Below, piece by piece: positions 33,942 through 43,644 of a stretch of DNA of 64,000 bases. The notes under the pieces are model-generated. The model did no database searches and was not told the origin of the DNA. It saw nothing but the letters and a program-made list of their open reading frames with translations. Source of the DNA: Flavobacterium panici (lineage in GTDB: Bacteria > Bacteroidota > Bacteroidia > Flavobacteriales > Flavobacteriaceae); NCBI RefSeq assembly GCF_903819335.1, contig NZ_CAIJDE010000064.1, positions 13,009 to 77,008 on the forward strand, read 5' to 3'. Both the position numbers and the translations under genes were made by a program. Numbering within the stretch: position 1 is the first letter of the stretch; every line of letters starts with the position of its first letter.

Positions 33942-35390
33942 ATGAAAACTACAAAAATGGTATTACTTTTTATCATAATAATCTCATTTGGTGCCTGCAA
34001 AAAGGACTCAAAGGGAGAAAAAGATAATTATACAACTGTAAAGGAAAGTGCTGCAGCTTCTGAGTGTTTAGCTCCTGCTAATTGGTTTACGATCGTAAAC
34101 AATACGCGCCAAACTCCTCCACCAAATGAAGGACCAACAAGCGTATTTGCCAACAATGCAACAGTAACAAATTGCGACTTTCATCAATGGTCATGGCAAA
34201 AATTTCTTTGGCTGACTAATGAAGTCAACGGACAACCTTTCTTTATGACTAACCTGATTCAGGTGAATGCCGCAGGTCAGAGATTAAACCCAAGCAGCGG
34301 GATTGTTTTAACAGATACTGCTCAGGCAAGTGGTAGTACTGATATCTTAAAAACGCCAAATTATCCATCGGGTGTTCCTAAATCGACTACGGTCTATTAT
34401 TCTATATTTATGGACAAACTTATGTATGGAACTATGCTAAAATATGGTCCAATAGCAAAAAATGACCCTACTAAAGTAAAAGATATAGCTTTTCCTGTAG
34501 GTTCATTAGAACTTAAAACTTCCTGGATTGATGCAAGCGTTCTTAAAGATCCTTCTTCTTATTTTGTTACTCAAGGAGTAATAAATGGAGTAAAAACAAA
34601 AGTAGCACTTTTGGGAATGCACGTAGTTGGAATTGTAGAAAATCATCCTGAATTTGTGTGGGCTACTTTTGAACACGAAAATCTTGCACCTGCTTACGAT
34701 TGGTCAAAAGCTACGCCAACAACTGATGCTCCGGTGACCAGTACAGTTGATTACCCATTTTTTAATAAAGCCAGTACGGCAACGGTTACGAATATAACCT
34801 CAGGAAATGGAATTTATACCGATGTTTTTTCTGTTTACAAATATGGAGTTCCTGTTGAAAAAGCAATGAAAGGCACTCATAATGTTCAGCTTTTTATGCA
34901 AACCAGCCAAAATGGTTCACAAAACTTAAATAATATCCGTACTATTAATCAAAGCGTTAAAAAACAGCTGACAGGTGTTTGGAACAATTATTTTTACAAT
35001 GGTTCATTATGGATAAATACCGCAGGATACAATAGTACTCCGGCACAAGCGGCTTTATTAGATTCGTTGAGTTATGATCTTTCAAATTCTGCTCCTGGAA
35101 AATTAACCAGAGGTTCGGTTTCAGCCTACAATATTACTATGGAAACTTATGTACAGGTAGGTTTTAATCCAACATCAATACACGGGAATTCGGTATCTAA
35201 TCTTGTTAATTGTTTCTCTTGTCACAATACATATTATAAATCAAATCTTTCTCCTCTTTTTATAAGTCATGTATTTACAGGATATGTAGGAGATCTACAA
35301 GGGTTAAACAGAAAACAAATCAAAGACGAGCATGTTAAAGACATTGTTAAACAATTCAATTTGCGTCTAAAATTAAGAACCAAACAATAA
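33942..35390 (+). CDS. Cytochrome-c-like lipoprotein with a single CxxCH
   Basis: 482 residues. The lipoprotein signal ends SFGACKK (Cys about 19). A large globular region has the conserved-looking segments FHQWSWQKFLWLTN and LLGMHVVGIVENHPEFVWAT. Near the C-terminus is a single heme-binding motif CFSCH (C424-H428). The chain fits a large mono-heme family found in many Gram-negative bacteria whose role is unknown. It is envelope-anchored and likely to bind one c-type heme. A distal ligand cannot be identified from sequence alone. Monocistronic with a terminator. Confidence 0.75.
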   Translation: MKTTKMVLLFIIIISFGACKKDSKGEKDNYTTVKESAAASECLAPANWFTIVNNTRQTPPPNEGPTSVFANNATVTNCDFHQWSWQKFLWLTNEVNGQPFFMTNLIQVNAAGQRLNPSSGIVLTDTAQASGSTDILKTPNYPSGVPKSTTVYYSIFMDKLMYGTMLKYGPIAKNDPTKVKDIAFPVGSLELKTSWIDASVLKDPSSYFVTQGVINGVKTKVALLGMHVVGIVENHPEFVWATFEHENLAPAYDWSKATPTTDAPVTSTVDYPFFNKASTATVTNITSGNGIYTDVFSVYKYGVPVEKAMKGTHNVQLFMQTSQNGSQNLNNIRTINQSVKKQLTGVWNNYFYNGSLWINTAGYNSTPAQAALLDSLSYDLSNSAPGKLTRGSVSAYNITMETYVQVGFNPTSIHGNSVSNLVNCFSCHNTYYKSNLSPLFISHVFTGYVGDLQGLNRKQIKDEHVKDIVKQFNLRLKLRTKQ

Positions 35391-35417
35391 GCTGATTTAC
35401 TTTTAAATCTAATCAAT

Positions 35418-35452
35418 ATAAAAACCACAAGCTTCTGTTTGTGGTTTTTATG
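35418..35452 (+). terminator. Intrinsic terminator of the cytochrome-like gene
   Basis: AAAAACCACAA pairs with TTGTGGTTTTT, arms around a short loop, followed by T-rich sequence. Confidence 0.8.
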
Positions 35453-35507
35453 CTTTATTGATGAACCCATAAGATTAAAATTTCTATTCGATTTTTTAAG
35501 TTATTGT

Positions 35508-35588
35508 GTGCAGATTTTGCTCAAATCTCTTTTAAATCTGCGTGAAACAAAAAACCTTTGCGGCTTTGCAACTTTGTAACTTTGCCTC
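35508..35588. repeat. Octamer-periodic half element (CTTTGNN words)
   Basis: CCTTTGCG, GCTTTGCA, ACTTTGTA and ACTTTGCC follow one another at exactly 8 nt from 35555. Upstream is a small inverted pair around CAGATTT/AAATCTG (35508-35545), the same CAGATTT words as the palindrome at 38 kb. It lies just upstream of topB. Confidence 0.75.
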
Positions 35589-35648
35589 TTTAAATTTCAA
35601 TACCACTTTTTAAATTCCTAATTTCGCTTTCGAATAAGAAAGAGAGAA

Positions 35649-37952
35649 ATGAAGGTATGTATTGCTGAGAAACCAAGTGTAGCACGTGAAATTGCATCCG
35701 TTTTGGGCGCCAATACCAAACATGACGGGTATTATGAAGGCAACGGTTATGCCGTAACCTATACTTTTGGGCATTTATGTACTTTAAAAGAACCAAACGA
35801 TTACAAACCGCACTGGAAAAGCTGGGATTTAAATAACTTACCAATGCTTCCCGAAAAATTTGAAACCAAAGTTGTTCAGAATTCGGGAATTCAAAAACAG
35901 TTTAAGATTATAAAATCACTTTTCGACAAAGCCGAATTAGTCATAAACTGCGGAGATGCCGGGCAGGAAGGAGAATTAATCCAGCGCTGGGTTATGAATG
36001 AAGCGCATTACAAAGGTGAAATAAAACGCTTGTGGATTTCGTCCCTAACAACCGAAGCTATAAAAGAAGGTTTTGACAACTTAAAACCATCTGAAAACTA
36101 CGATAATTTATTCTATGCCGGATTTTCAAGAGCGATTGGCGACTGGCTTCTCGGAATGAATGCTACACGTTTGTATACCGTAAAACATGGCGGTTACAAA
36201 CAAGTATTGTCTATTGGGCGTGTGCAAACGCCAACTTTGGCAATGGTTGTAGACCGATTTAAAGAAATCGAAAACTTTAAACCTCAGCCTTATTGGGAAT
36301 TGCAGACTTTGTACAGAGAAACTCTTTTTAGTTATGAAGAAGGACGTTTTCTGAAAAAAGAAGATGGAGAAATTCTGGCTGAAAAAGTCAAAGAAAGTGA
36401 CTTCGAAATTGTTTCTGTCGATAAAAAAAACGGAAATGAATACGCACCAAAACTGTTTGACTTAACAGGTTTACAGGTTTATTGCAATCAAAAATTTGGA
36501 TTTTCTGCAGAAGAAACACTTAAGATTGCGCAGACTTTATACGAGCAAAAAGCCATTACATATCCCAGAGTAGATACGACTTTTCTTCCGGGCGATATTT
36601 ATCCAAAAGTGCCGGGAATTCTGCAAAAACTGACGAATTATAGTCATTTAACAGAACCGCTTTTAGGAAAAAAAATAAAAAAATCTCCAAAGGTTTTCAA
36701 CGATAAAAAAGTAACCGATCACCACGCGATTATCCCAACGGGAATCGAAATTAATCTGCCGTACAATCAGCAGCAGGTTTACGATATAATTGTAAAACGT
36801 TTTATTGCCGTTTTTTATGATGATTGTCTCGTTGCCAACACGACAGTAATAGGAAAAGCAGCCGATGTAACTTTTAAAGCCACGGGAAAAGAAATTCTGA
36901 AAAAAGGTTTCCGTGTTGTTTTTGAAGATCCAAATGCGAAAGAAAAAGAACCCGATTTACTCCCAAGTTTTGTTGTGGGTGAAAAAGGCCCGCACGAACC
37001 TTCTTTCCTTCAAAAAGAAACCAAACCGCCTAATCATTTTACCGAGGCAACTTTACTGCGAGCGATGGAAACCGCAGGAAAACAAGTCGACGACGAAGAT
37101 TTACGCGAATTGATGAAAGAAAACGGAATCGGTCGTCCGTCAACGCGTGCAAATATTATCGAAACGCTTTTCAAACGTCAGTATATTGTCCGAAATAAAA
37201 AACAGGTTTTGCCTACAACAACCGGAATTCAGTTGATTGATACGATTCAAAATGAATTGATCAAATCGGCTGAACTTACAGGTTCTTGGGAAAAACAGTT
37301 AAAAGATATTGAAAAAGGTACTTTTACTGCTGCAGCGTTTATTAGAAACATGAAACGTATGGTTGAAGCTTTGGTTACCGAAGTTCGAAGCGAAACAAGG
37401 CACGCTAATATTTCGCATGCTGCAACGATTCAAAAACCAGCTGTAAAACCAGAAAAAAAGAAAGCGGATGGAATTTTGGCAGAAACTTGTCCGAAATGCC
37501 AGAAAGGAAATCTAATAAAAGGGAAATCGGCTTTTGGATGCAGTGAATATAAATCGGGCTGTGATTTTGTACTTCCTTATGTTTTTTTAGATAAAAAAAT
37601 TACCGAAAGCCAGTATTTGCGATTGGTTCAAAAAGGTTCAACTGTAAATATAAAAGGCTTTAAAACCGAATCTGGAACGGTTGAAGGTTTAATTCGTTTT
37701 GAAGAAAATTACAAACTTAAATTAGAACCAAAGAAAACCGAAGCAAAAAAAACAAAACAAGAAACATCAGATTCTTTAATGTGTCCCAAATGCAAAAAAG
37801 GAACGATCTTAAAAGGGAAAACCGCTTACGGCTGTGCTGAATATAAATCGGGCTGTGATTTTAAAGTCACTTTTGATGAAGTACGTACCAAACTAAAAGA
37901 TCAAAAACCAACGAAGGAATTGGTGTATTCGATTTTAGAGGAAAGCGTTTAG
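35649..37952 (+). CDS. topB: DNA topoisomerase III
   Basis: Type IA topoisomerase, 767 residues. The Toprim domain opens the chain (AEKPSVAREIASVLGA, then the acidic DAGQEGELIQRW). The active-site tyrosine is Y305 in ITYPRVDTTF. Two C-terminal four-cysteine zinc modules (CPKCQKG... from about 614 and CPKCKKG... from about 712) end with ...GC[S/A]EYKSGC. It decatenates and relaxes DNA and works with RecQ-type helicases in the family. The presence of two zinc modules is longer than minimal TopB but common in Bacteroidota. Start at the only upstream ATG with a full Toprim. Confidence 0.96.
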   Translation: MKVCIAEKPSVAREIASVLGANTKHDGYYEGNGYAVTYTFGHLCTLKEPNDYKPHWKSWDLNNLPMLPEKFETKVVQNSGIQKQFKIIKSLFDKAELVINCGDAGQEGELIQRWVMNEAHYKGEIKRLWISSLTTEAIKEGFDNLKPSENYDNLFYAGFSRAIGDWLLGMNATRLYTVKHGGYKQVLSIGRVQTPTLAMVVDRFKEIENFKPQPYWELQTLYRETLFSYEEGRFLKKEDGEILAEKVKESDFEIVSVDKKNGNEYAPKLFDLTGLQVYCNQKFGFSAEETLKIAQTLYEQKAITYPRVDTTFLPGDIYPKVPGILQKLTNYSHLTEPLLGKKIKKSPKVFNDKKVTDHHAIIPTGIEINLPYNQQQVYDIIVKRFIAVFYDDCLVANTTVIGKAADVTFKATGKEILKKGFRVVFEDPNAKEKEPDLLPSFVVGEKGPHEPSFLQKETKPPNHFTEATLLRAMETAGKQVDDEDLRELMKENGIGRPSTRANIIETLFKRQYIVRNKKQVLPTTTGIQLIDTIQNELIKSAELTGSWEKQLKDIEKGTFTAAAFIRNMKRMVEALVTEVRSETRHANISHAATIQKPAVKPEKKKADGILAETCPKCQKGNLIKGKSAFGCSEYKSGCDFVLPYVFLDKKITESQYLRLVQKGSTVNIKGFKTESGTVEGLIRFEENYKLKLEPKKTEAKKTKQETSDSLMCPKCKKGTILKGKTAYGCAEYKSGCDFKVTFDEVRTKLKDQKPTKELVYSILEESV

Positions 37953-37960
37953 TTTTTTTT

Positions 37961-38233
37961 TGCCACAGATTAAAGGGATTAAAAAGATTTTTTTTCTACT
38001 GTGTGTTTTTTTTGCCACTAATTACACGAATTTTCACGAATTTATTTTTCACGCAGATTTGAAAAGATTTAAGTTGATACTCGCAGATTTATACAATTCT
38101 GAATCAAAATTAAATCTGCCTAAATCTGCTGAATCTGCGTGAGACAAAATCATTTTAATCCTTTTAATCTGTGGCAAAACATTTCCAGTTACTTAAAAAA
38201 GAAATTCGTGAAAATTTGTGTAATTAGTGGCAA
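37961..38233. repeat. Compound palindrome with three crossing arm pairs downstream of topB
   Basis: Three words and their complements occur in the order A B C C' A' B'. A is GCCACAGATTAAAGGG (37962-37990) with A' at 38146-38175. B is TGCCACTAATTACACG (38013-38043) with B' at 38202-38232. C is CACGCAGATTT (38050-38073) with C' at 38112-38141. A/A' and B/B' cross, so a simple nested hairpin cannot use both. The 60-codon and N-terminally extended frames over it are artefacts. Confidence 0.85.
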
Positions 38234-38273
38234 ACTTTTTTTTCATACTTTAGTACAATCAAAAATCATAAAT

Positions 38274-38750
38274 ATGTTTCAGAAAATTACTCTTTTAGCG
38301 CTTGTATTAGCTGTTGTTTCCTGCCAGAAAAAAGAATCGGTAGAAAAAGATAAAATCAAAATTGCCGACTGGCTTATCGGAAACTGGGAAAATACTTCTC
38401 CAGACGGTGTTTTAACGGAAAACTGGGAAAAACTAAATGACAGTACTTTCAACGCTTATTCTTATTTTATAAAAGGAAAAGATACTTTACATTTTGAAAC
38501 TATTGTTTTAGCTCAAAAAGGCGAAACCCTAACCTATTTCGCAACCGTAAAAGGACAAAATGAAGATAAAGCCGTAGCTTTTCCATCAACTGCAGAATCT
38601 GACAAACAATTGGTTTTTGAAAACGCAAAACACGATTATCCTCAAAAAATCACGTATACAAAAGGTGCAAATAATACTTTAACGGCTGAGATTTCCGGGA
38701 AATTGAATGGAAAAGTGAATTCTGAGAAGTTTGTAATGACGAAGAAATAA
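38274..38750 (+). CDS. DUF6265 family lipoprotein
   Basis: 158 residues from the chosen start. An upstream in-frame ATG at 38139 would begin inside the repeat and hide the signal, so it is rejected. The lipobox is VVSC (Cys about 17). The domain KIADWLIGNWENTSPDGVL, then SYFIKGKDTLHFETIV and NAKHDYPQKITY is the DUF6265 pattern, lipocalin-like. Function unknown; monocistronic. Confidence 0.85.
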   Translation: MFQKITLLALVLAVVSCQKKESVEKDKIKIADWLIGNWENTSPDGVLTENWEKLNDSTFNAYSYFIKGKDTLHFETIVLAQKGETLTYFATVKGQNEDKAVAFPSTAESDKQLVFENAKHDYPQKITYTKGANNTLTAEISGKLNGKVNSEKFVMTKK

Positions 38751-38836
38751 TTTAATAAAACAGAAAATAAATTATATCCAGAATTTGTACGAGAATTAAA
38801 TACTACATTCAATATTCTGAAACTATAAAATTCTAA

Positions 38837-39298
38837 ATGAAAAAATATTTTGTTTTATTTTTAGTATTATTTACAATTCTCAGCTGCAGTAAAAAAACTC
38901 AAAATACGATTGAGAATATTTTCGACAATTTTTCATTTAATACTACATTATCAAATAGTTCCGAAATAATTATCAAAGTTTACGACTCGACCATAACACA
39001 CAATCGATCTGGAAATCTTGAATCTCTTGTTCCATTAAAAGAATGTAAAACAAAAACCAATCAGCAAATTCAAGATTTCAAAAATATTTTCGAAAATGCT
39101 GAAAAAACTGGTTATTGCTGCTGTCCAGTAAGTAGTTATTCTATTCTTTTTTTAAACAAAAAAGATACTCTTGATCTTTTCTATGTTGATACTCTTGAAT
39201 TTAAAAATAAGGTAAGAATCTTTGAAGGAAGTTTTCAATATTCATATATTATTGAAAAACAAAAGTGGGAAAATTATCTTAGCGAGATAGAAAATTAA
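38837..39298 (+). CDS. Hypothetical lipoprotein with CCCP cluster
   Basis: 153 residues with lipobox TILSC (Cys about 17). Soluble beta-rich domain: SNSSEIIIKVYDSTITH, YSILFLNKKDTLDLFYVD, RIFEGSFQYSYII. A notable YCCCPVSS stretch lies near residue 95, which may bind metal or form disulfides. No family is recognised. It sits between the DUF6265 gene and the MFS transporter of the opposite strand. Confidence 0.6.
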   Translation: MKKYFVLFLVLFTILSCSKKTQNTIENIFDNFSFNTTLSNSSEIIIKVYDSTITHNRSGNLESLVPLKECKTKTNQQIQDFKNIFENAEKTGYCCCPVSSYSILFLNKKDTLDLFYVDTLEFKNKVRIFEGSFQYSYIIEKQKWENYLSEIEN

Positions 39299-39386
39299 AA
39301 TGCCTAATTTTAATTAACCAGATTTATAAAGTTGAAGTTTTTACTAATTTTAGATGCATTTTTCCTTGAAATTTTAATTCAAAAAA

Positions 39387-39434
39387 AGAACCGGAGGTTC
39401 GATCAATTTTGTAGAGCTGGACTTCAGTCCAGTT
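39387..39434. repeat. Half copy of the 242-bp array element
   Basis: AGAACCGGAGGTTCGATCAA leads to the right terminal arm GAGCTGGACTTCAGTCCAGT, as in the array at 1-579. The left terminal arm is missing. It lies 25 bp from the stop codon of the MFS gene. Confidence 0.8.
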
Positions 39435-39458
39435 TACAAATCAACCAGCAAAAAAAAC

Positions 39459-40619
39459 CTACTCATTCTCCCCGATCTTATTCACCATAAAAATCATCAG
39501 AATACCTAAAAGCGCCATAATTAAAAACGCCCATTTCATACTCAGATATTCAGAGATAAAACCCACCATTGGCGGAACTAGCAAAAACCCAAGATAACCA
39601 ATAGTAGATATTGAAGTTAAGGCAGAACCACTGCTGAGTTTCGACGATCTTCCCGCAATGCTAAACACTAACGGAACCACGCAGGAAACCCCAAATCCTA
39701 TTAAAACGTAACCAAAAATAGTTGGATAAGCGTACGGCAGAATAAAACAAAGAGCAAAACCTACCGTAATTAAAATACCGCTGTAAAGCAAGATTTTTTT
39801 AGTTCCAAATTTCATTACACCATAATCGCCAAATATACGCCCTAGAGTTACCGCAGTCGCAAAAAATACAAATGCTGCGCTGGTTAACTTTGGCGAAGCC
39901 TTTAATATATTTTCAAAATAAATTCCGCTCCAATCGTACATCGTATTTTCGCAAGCCATTGAAACAAAACAAATCAACGCAAACTTGACAAGATTTTTTT
40001 CCGGCATCGAAAAGAACTTCTTTTTAACCGGTACAGGTTCATTATGAATACTTAACGGATAAAAACAAGCCGTAAGCGCCAGCATAAAAACACTTACTCC
40101 CAATAAGTGATGTGATGGTGCAATATGCTGTGTAACCATTACATAACCCAAACCTGCTCCCGAAAAAACAGCAATACTCCAAACCGCATGAAAACGGGTT
40201 ATGATCGATTTTGGATATAGTTTCTGCACTTCCAGAGATTGTGCATTAATAGATAAATTGAAAATATTTCGGGAAGCACCAAAAATTAAAAGTATAATAA
40301 CCAGCTGCCATACAAAAGCGGCTAAACCCGGTAATGACAGCACAATATTAAACATAATTGCTCCTAAAAGCATAATATAACGACTGCTGTACTTATTTAA
40401 TAACTTCCCTGTAAATGGCATTGTAAGCATTAAACCTATTGGAAATGCAAATAAAACAGCTCCAAACTCGGCTTCAGATAAATGCAATTGCGCTTGTATG
40501 TGCGGAATTCTGGATACCCAGGAAGAATAGCCAAATCCGGAAAGGAAAAAAAATACAGTATTTGCTATACGGAATCCTCGAGGTGTATTTTGTATTTTTT
40601 TGAAGAAAGGTAAAATCAT
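39459..40619 (-). CDS. Major facilitator superfamily transporter
   Basis: 386 residues, inner membrane, 12 predicted helices in two halves. The helix 1 region is FRIANTVFFFLSGFGYSSWVS, the loop 2-3 region GKLLNKYSSRYIML is the usual MFS motif A area, and the second half repeats the pattern with a shorter motif (GRIFGDYGVMKFG). It is close to the YbjJ-like/FucP-like group without known substrate. Monocistronic; a TAnnTTTG box lies 21 bp upstream. Confidence 0.9.
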   Translation of the reverse strand: MILPFFKKIQNTPRGFRIANTVFFFLSGFGYSSWVSRIPHIQAQLHLSEAEFGAVLFAFPIGLMLTMPFTGKLLNKYSSRYIMLLGAIMFNIVLSLPGLAAFVWQLVIILLIFGASRNIFNLSINAQSLEVQKLYPKSIITRFHAVWSIAVFSGAGLGYVMVTQHIAPSHHLLGVSVFMLALTACFYPLSIHNEPVPVKKKFFSMPEKNLVKFALICFVSMACENTMYDWSGIYFENILKASPKLTSAAFVFFATAVTLGRIFGDYGVMKFGTKKILLYSGILITVGFALCFILPYAYPTIFGYVLIGFGVSCVVPLVFSIAGRSSKLSSGSALTSISTIGYLGFLLVPPMVGFISEYLSMKWAFLIMALLGILMIFMVNKIGENE

Positions 40620-40639
40620 GAAGTCTGTTTTTCAGATTG

Positions 40640-40647
40640 CAAAAATA
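40640..40647 (-). promoter_or_regulatory. Putative -7 box of the MFS gene
   Basis: Minus-strand TATTTTTG, about 21 bp from the start codon. Confidence 0.4.
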
Positions 40648-40804
40648 AAGCTTTTAAAGAGAATTATTGTTCATTTTACATTTAATAAAAGCCTGTAAAT
40701 TTCACTTTTATTCCTTCCATTTTCTCTTATTCAATGTTTATATTTTTTTCAAAAATAGATTTCTAAAATTAAATTTTAAAAATATTTTCTTTAAAAGTCC
40801 CGTA

Positions 40805-40838
40805 TTTGTTGGTAAAGAGATTAAAATTTCTAAATTTG
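40805..40838 (+). promoter_or_regulatory. Promoter of the first TonB-dependent receptor
   Basis: TTTG at 40805-40808, 22 nt, then an exact TAAATTTG (40831-40838). Just downstream (about 40847-40867) lies an AT-rich imperfect palindrome around TTATTCTAAATAAT, in the right place for a metal-responsive repressor such as Fur; that last point is inference. Confidence 0.55.
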
Positions 40839-40890
40839 TGTTGTTTTTATTTATTCTAAATAATAAAAAATATCCAAAAAAAGAAATCCA

Positions 40891-43320
40891 ATGAATTATT
40901 CAAATGTCAGCTTTAAACAGATCCTTACCAAAATCTGTTTGTTGCTATTCTTCAGCTGTAATGTATTTGCACAGCAAAACTTAGGTAAAATTAAAGGAGT
41001 AATAACTACATCTGACGGAGAACTTGCCGTTGGAGTTAATATCATCCTTAAAAATTCAAAATATGGCACAATTACTAATGAAGATGGTGCTTTTGAATTT
41101 AACCGCATAAAACCAAATACTTACACACTGCAAGTTTCGCTGACTGGATATGAAACACTAGAAAAACAAATAAGTGTAACTGCTAATGAAACAACTTCTC
41201 TTAATTTAAAATTGACTGTTTCTAACAAACAATTAAAGGAAGTTATCATTACCGGTAACAGAGGAAAAGCTTTTCCTAAACAAAGTACCTATGTATCGAA
41301 GCTTCCACTTAAAAACATTGAAAATCCACAGGTTTACAACATAGTTTCATCTGAATTGATGAAAGAACAAGCAATTACCAATTATGAAGATGCTTTGAAA
41401 AACGTTCCCGGAATTCAGAAATTATGGGAATCTACAGGGCGGGGCGGCGATGGAGGCTCTTATTATTCCCTTCGTGGTTTTGAAGTTCAGGCGAATATCG
41501 TTAACGGATTGCCGGGTTTGACAAGCGGAACATTAGATCCTGCCAATATTGAACGCATTGAAGTTATTAAAGGACCGTCTGGAACTTTATTCGGAAGCAG
41601 TTTGGTAAGTTACGGCGGATTGATTAATACCGTTACTAAAAAGCCTTACGAAGGTTTTGGAGGTGAAGTTTCCTATCTTGTTGGAAGCTTTGGTTTGAAC
41701 AGAGCTACAGCAGATATCAATACACCTCTGGATGATAATAAAAACATTTTATTTAGAGTTAATTCTTCTTTTCAAACAGAAAACAGCTTTCAGGATGCTG
41801 GTTTTCGAACTTCTTATTTTATAGCTCCAACTTTATCTTATAAAGTAAATGAAAGACTTTCTTTTTTGTTGAATACCGAATTTATGCAGGAAGAAAAAAC
41901 AACGCCGTCGATGTTGTTTTTAGGAAGGGATGCCCCTCTGCAATTTGCTAATCTAGCCGACTTAAATTACAATACTAATTTGTCATTTTACAGTGATGAT
42001 TTATCGATAAAAAATCCTCGATTCAATTTACAGGCGCATATGAATTATAAGATTTCATCTAAATGGAATTCACAAACTGTATTTTCAAGAGGAAATTCTA
42101 AATCAAATGGTTATTACTCCTATATTTATGATAATGAAGATGGAAACAGGGATTTTGGCTTATGGATTACTAAAGAAAAATCACAAACTTCAACCACAGA
42201 TATTCAGCAAAATTTTATAGGCGATTTTAAAATTGGTCCTATGAGAAACCGTATTGTAATTGGTTTTGATTATTTTAAAAGAGATGTAATTTTTGCAGGT
42301 ACCGGTTATGCAAAACTTTATAATCTTACAGCACAAGGCGAAGTGAGACAATTTGATGATCTTAATCCAAATTACCTAACTGTAGAATCTGTAGATAAAG
42401 CTTTAGCTGCAGAAGCTGGACCTGATTATCACTCTAAAGACGCGACTTATAATGCTTACGTATCTGATGTATTAAACATCACTCCTACTTTATTGGCAAT
42501 GGCAAGTTTAAGAGTTGATTATTTTGATACTGAAGGAAATGTTAAAACAGCCGATGACAATTATAATCAAACGGCTTTATCTCCAAAATTTGGAATTGTT
42601 TACCAGCCAATAAAAGATCAGTTATCTGTATTTGCCAACTATATGAACGGTTTCAGAAATATTGCACCGTCGGCGATATATGATAATGACGGCAATTTTA
42701 TCAGATCTCAAACTTTTGAGCCTGAACACGCTAATCAATTAGAAACTGGAATAAAAACGGATTTATTTTCAGATAAATTAACGGCAACTGCAAGTTTTTA
42801 TCTTATTAATGTTGCCAATTTAGTAACAAGCAACCCAATGTACAGTGCACAGGGCGGTGAAGCCAGAAGCAAAGGTTTTGAATTTGATTTGAATGCTGCA
42901 CCTGTAAAAGGTTTAAGTATAATTGCCGGATACAGTTACAATGACAGTAAAATTACAAAAGGAGATCAAGGAAATGTTTGGTTGGATCAAGGACAAAGAC
43001 CTTTCTGGGCCGGACCAAAAAACTTAGTAAATCTTTGGGCAAGTTATAAATTTGACGAAGGTTTATTAGAAAATTTCGGTTTAGGTTTTGGAGGAAATTA
43101 TGCCAGCGATAATGCTATTTTAGATAGTTCTGTAACTGGAAAATTTGTTTTACCGGCATATACAGTTATAAACGGATCTGTTTTTTACAATTCAAATAAA
43201 TTCCGCGTAAGCTTCAATGTAAATAATATTACAAACAAAGATTATTTCAACGGAGGCTGGTCAACATTGAACCCGCAAAAACCAAGAAATGTCATAGCAA
43301 GTTTTGCTTATAAATTCTAA
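40891..43320 (+). CDS. TonB-dependent siderophore receptor with CarboxypepD-regulatory domain
   Basis: Outer membrane receptor of 809 residues. Signal peptide (1-27) is followed by the carboxypeptidase-regulatory-like domain (about 32-118, GVITTSDGELAVGVNIIL). The plug domain has FPKQSTYVSKLPLKNIENPQ and GPSGTLFGSSLVSYGGLIN. The 22-strand barrel ends in the aromatic-terminated strand ASFAYKF. The overall pattern is of the siderophore group. Ligand not known; a nearby second receptor and a DUF4198 protein suggest a metal uptake locus under iron or zinc control. Confidence 0.92.
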   Translation: MNYSNVSFKQILTKICLLLFFSCNVFAQQNLGKIKGVITTSDGELAVGVNIILKNSKYGTITNEDGAFEFNRIKPNTYTLQVSLTGYETLEKQISVTANETTSLNLKLTVSNKQLKEVIITGNRGKAFPKQSTYVSKLPLKNIENPQVYNIVSSELMKEQAITNYEDALKNVPGIQKLWESTGRGGDGGSYYSLRGFEVQANIVNGLPGLTSGTLDPANIERIEVIKGPSGTLFGSSLVSYGGLINTVTKKPYEGFGGEVSYLVGSFGLNRATADINTPLDDNKNILFRVNSSFQTENSFQDAGFRTSYFIAPTLSYKVNERLSFLLNTEFMQEEKTTPSMLFLGRDAPLQFANLADLNYNTNLSFYSDDLSIKNPRFNLQAHMNYKISSKWNSQTVFSRGNSKSNGYYSYIYDNEDGNRDFGLWITKEKSQTSTTDIQQNFIGDFKIGPMRNRIVIGFDYFKRDVIFAGTGYAKLYNLTAQGEVRQFDDLNPNYLTVESVDKALAAEAGPDYHSKDATYNAYVSDVLNITPTLLAMASLRVDYFDTEGNVKTADDNYNQTALSPKFGIVYQPIKDQLSVFANYMNGFRNIAPSAIYDNDGNFIRSQTFEPEHANQLETGIKTDLFSDKLTATASFYLINVANLVTSNPMYSAQGGEARSKGFEFDLNAAPVKGLSIIAGYSYNDSKITKGDQGNVWLDQGQRPFWAGPKNLVNLWASYKFDEGLLENFGLGFGGNYASDNAILDSSVTGKFVLPAYTVINGSVFYNSNKFRVSFNVNNITNKDYFNGGWSTLNPQKPRNVIASFAYKF

Positions 43321-43347
43321 AGATTTGTCAAGTGCAACTTAAGCTTT

Positions 43348-43410
43348 GTCAGGCTGAGCGAAGTCGAAGCCCCTCGTGCTTTAAAGCCCTTCGACTTCGC
43401 TCAGGGTGAC
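43348..43410. repeat. Palindrome with CTGAGCGAAGTCGAAG arms
   Basis: GTCAGGCTGAGCGAAGTCGA (left) and TCGACTTCGCTCAGGGTGAC (right) pair over most of about 25 bp around a short loop. It is more GC-rich than its surroundings and sits 30 bp after the receptor gene. Confidence 0.85.
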
Positions 43411-43437
43411 AGTTGAATTTCATTCTAGTTAAATATC

Positions 43438-43472
43438 AAAAAAGGGATTAATTTTTATTAGTCCCTTTTTCT
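43438..43472 (+). terminator. Intrinsic terminator of the receptor gene
   Basis: AAAAAGGGATTAAT pairs with ATTAGTCCCTTTTT, followed by T-rich sequence. Confidence 0.8.
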
Positions 43473-43532
43473 TTATTTTAAAAACTTGCAGCATTATTTT
43501 ACTATATTATTAATAATTAATCTAAATAAGTA

Positions 43533-43562
43533 TTGTGCAACAAATATTAAACAGTACATTTG
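43533..43562 (+). promoter_or_regulatory. Promoter of the DUF4198 gene
   Basis: TTG at 43533-43535, 19 nt, then exact TACATTTG (43555-43562). Both boxes and the spacing match the Bacteroidota consensus. Confidence 0.6.
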
Positions 43563-43644
43563 TGACACAAAATAATAACCCATAAATCAAAAATTCTGAG
43601 TGTTTATCAGGATTTTTTCAATATTAATTTTAAATCTTATTATC

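Noticed and set aside
37960-38142. 60-codon frame downstream of topB
   Set aside because: Lies wholly inside the crossing palindrome.
38139-38273. N-terminal extension of the DUF6265 lipoprotein
   Set aside because: Would be translated from the palindrome and bury the lipoprotein signal; the ATG at 38274 gives a normal lipobox.
40667-40894. 75-codon frame before the first receptor gene
   Set aside because: Phe/Ile/Lys-rich frame covering the promoter boxes at 40805-40838; no domain.
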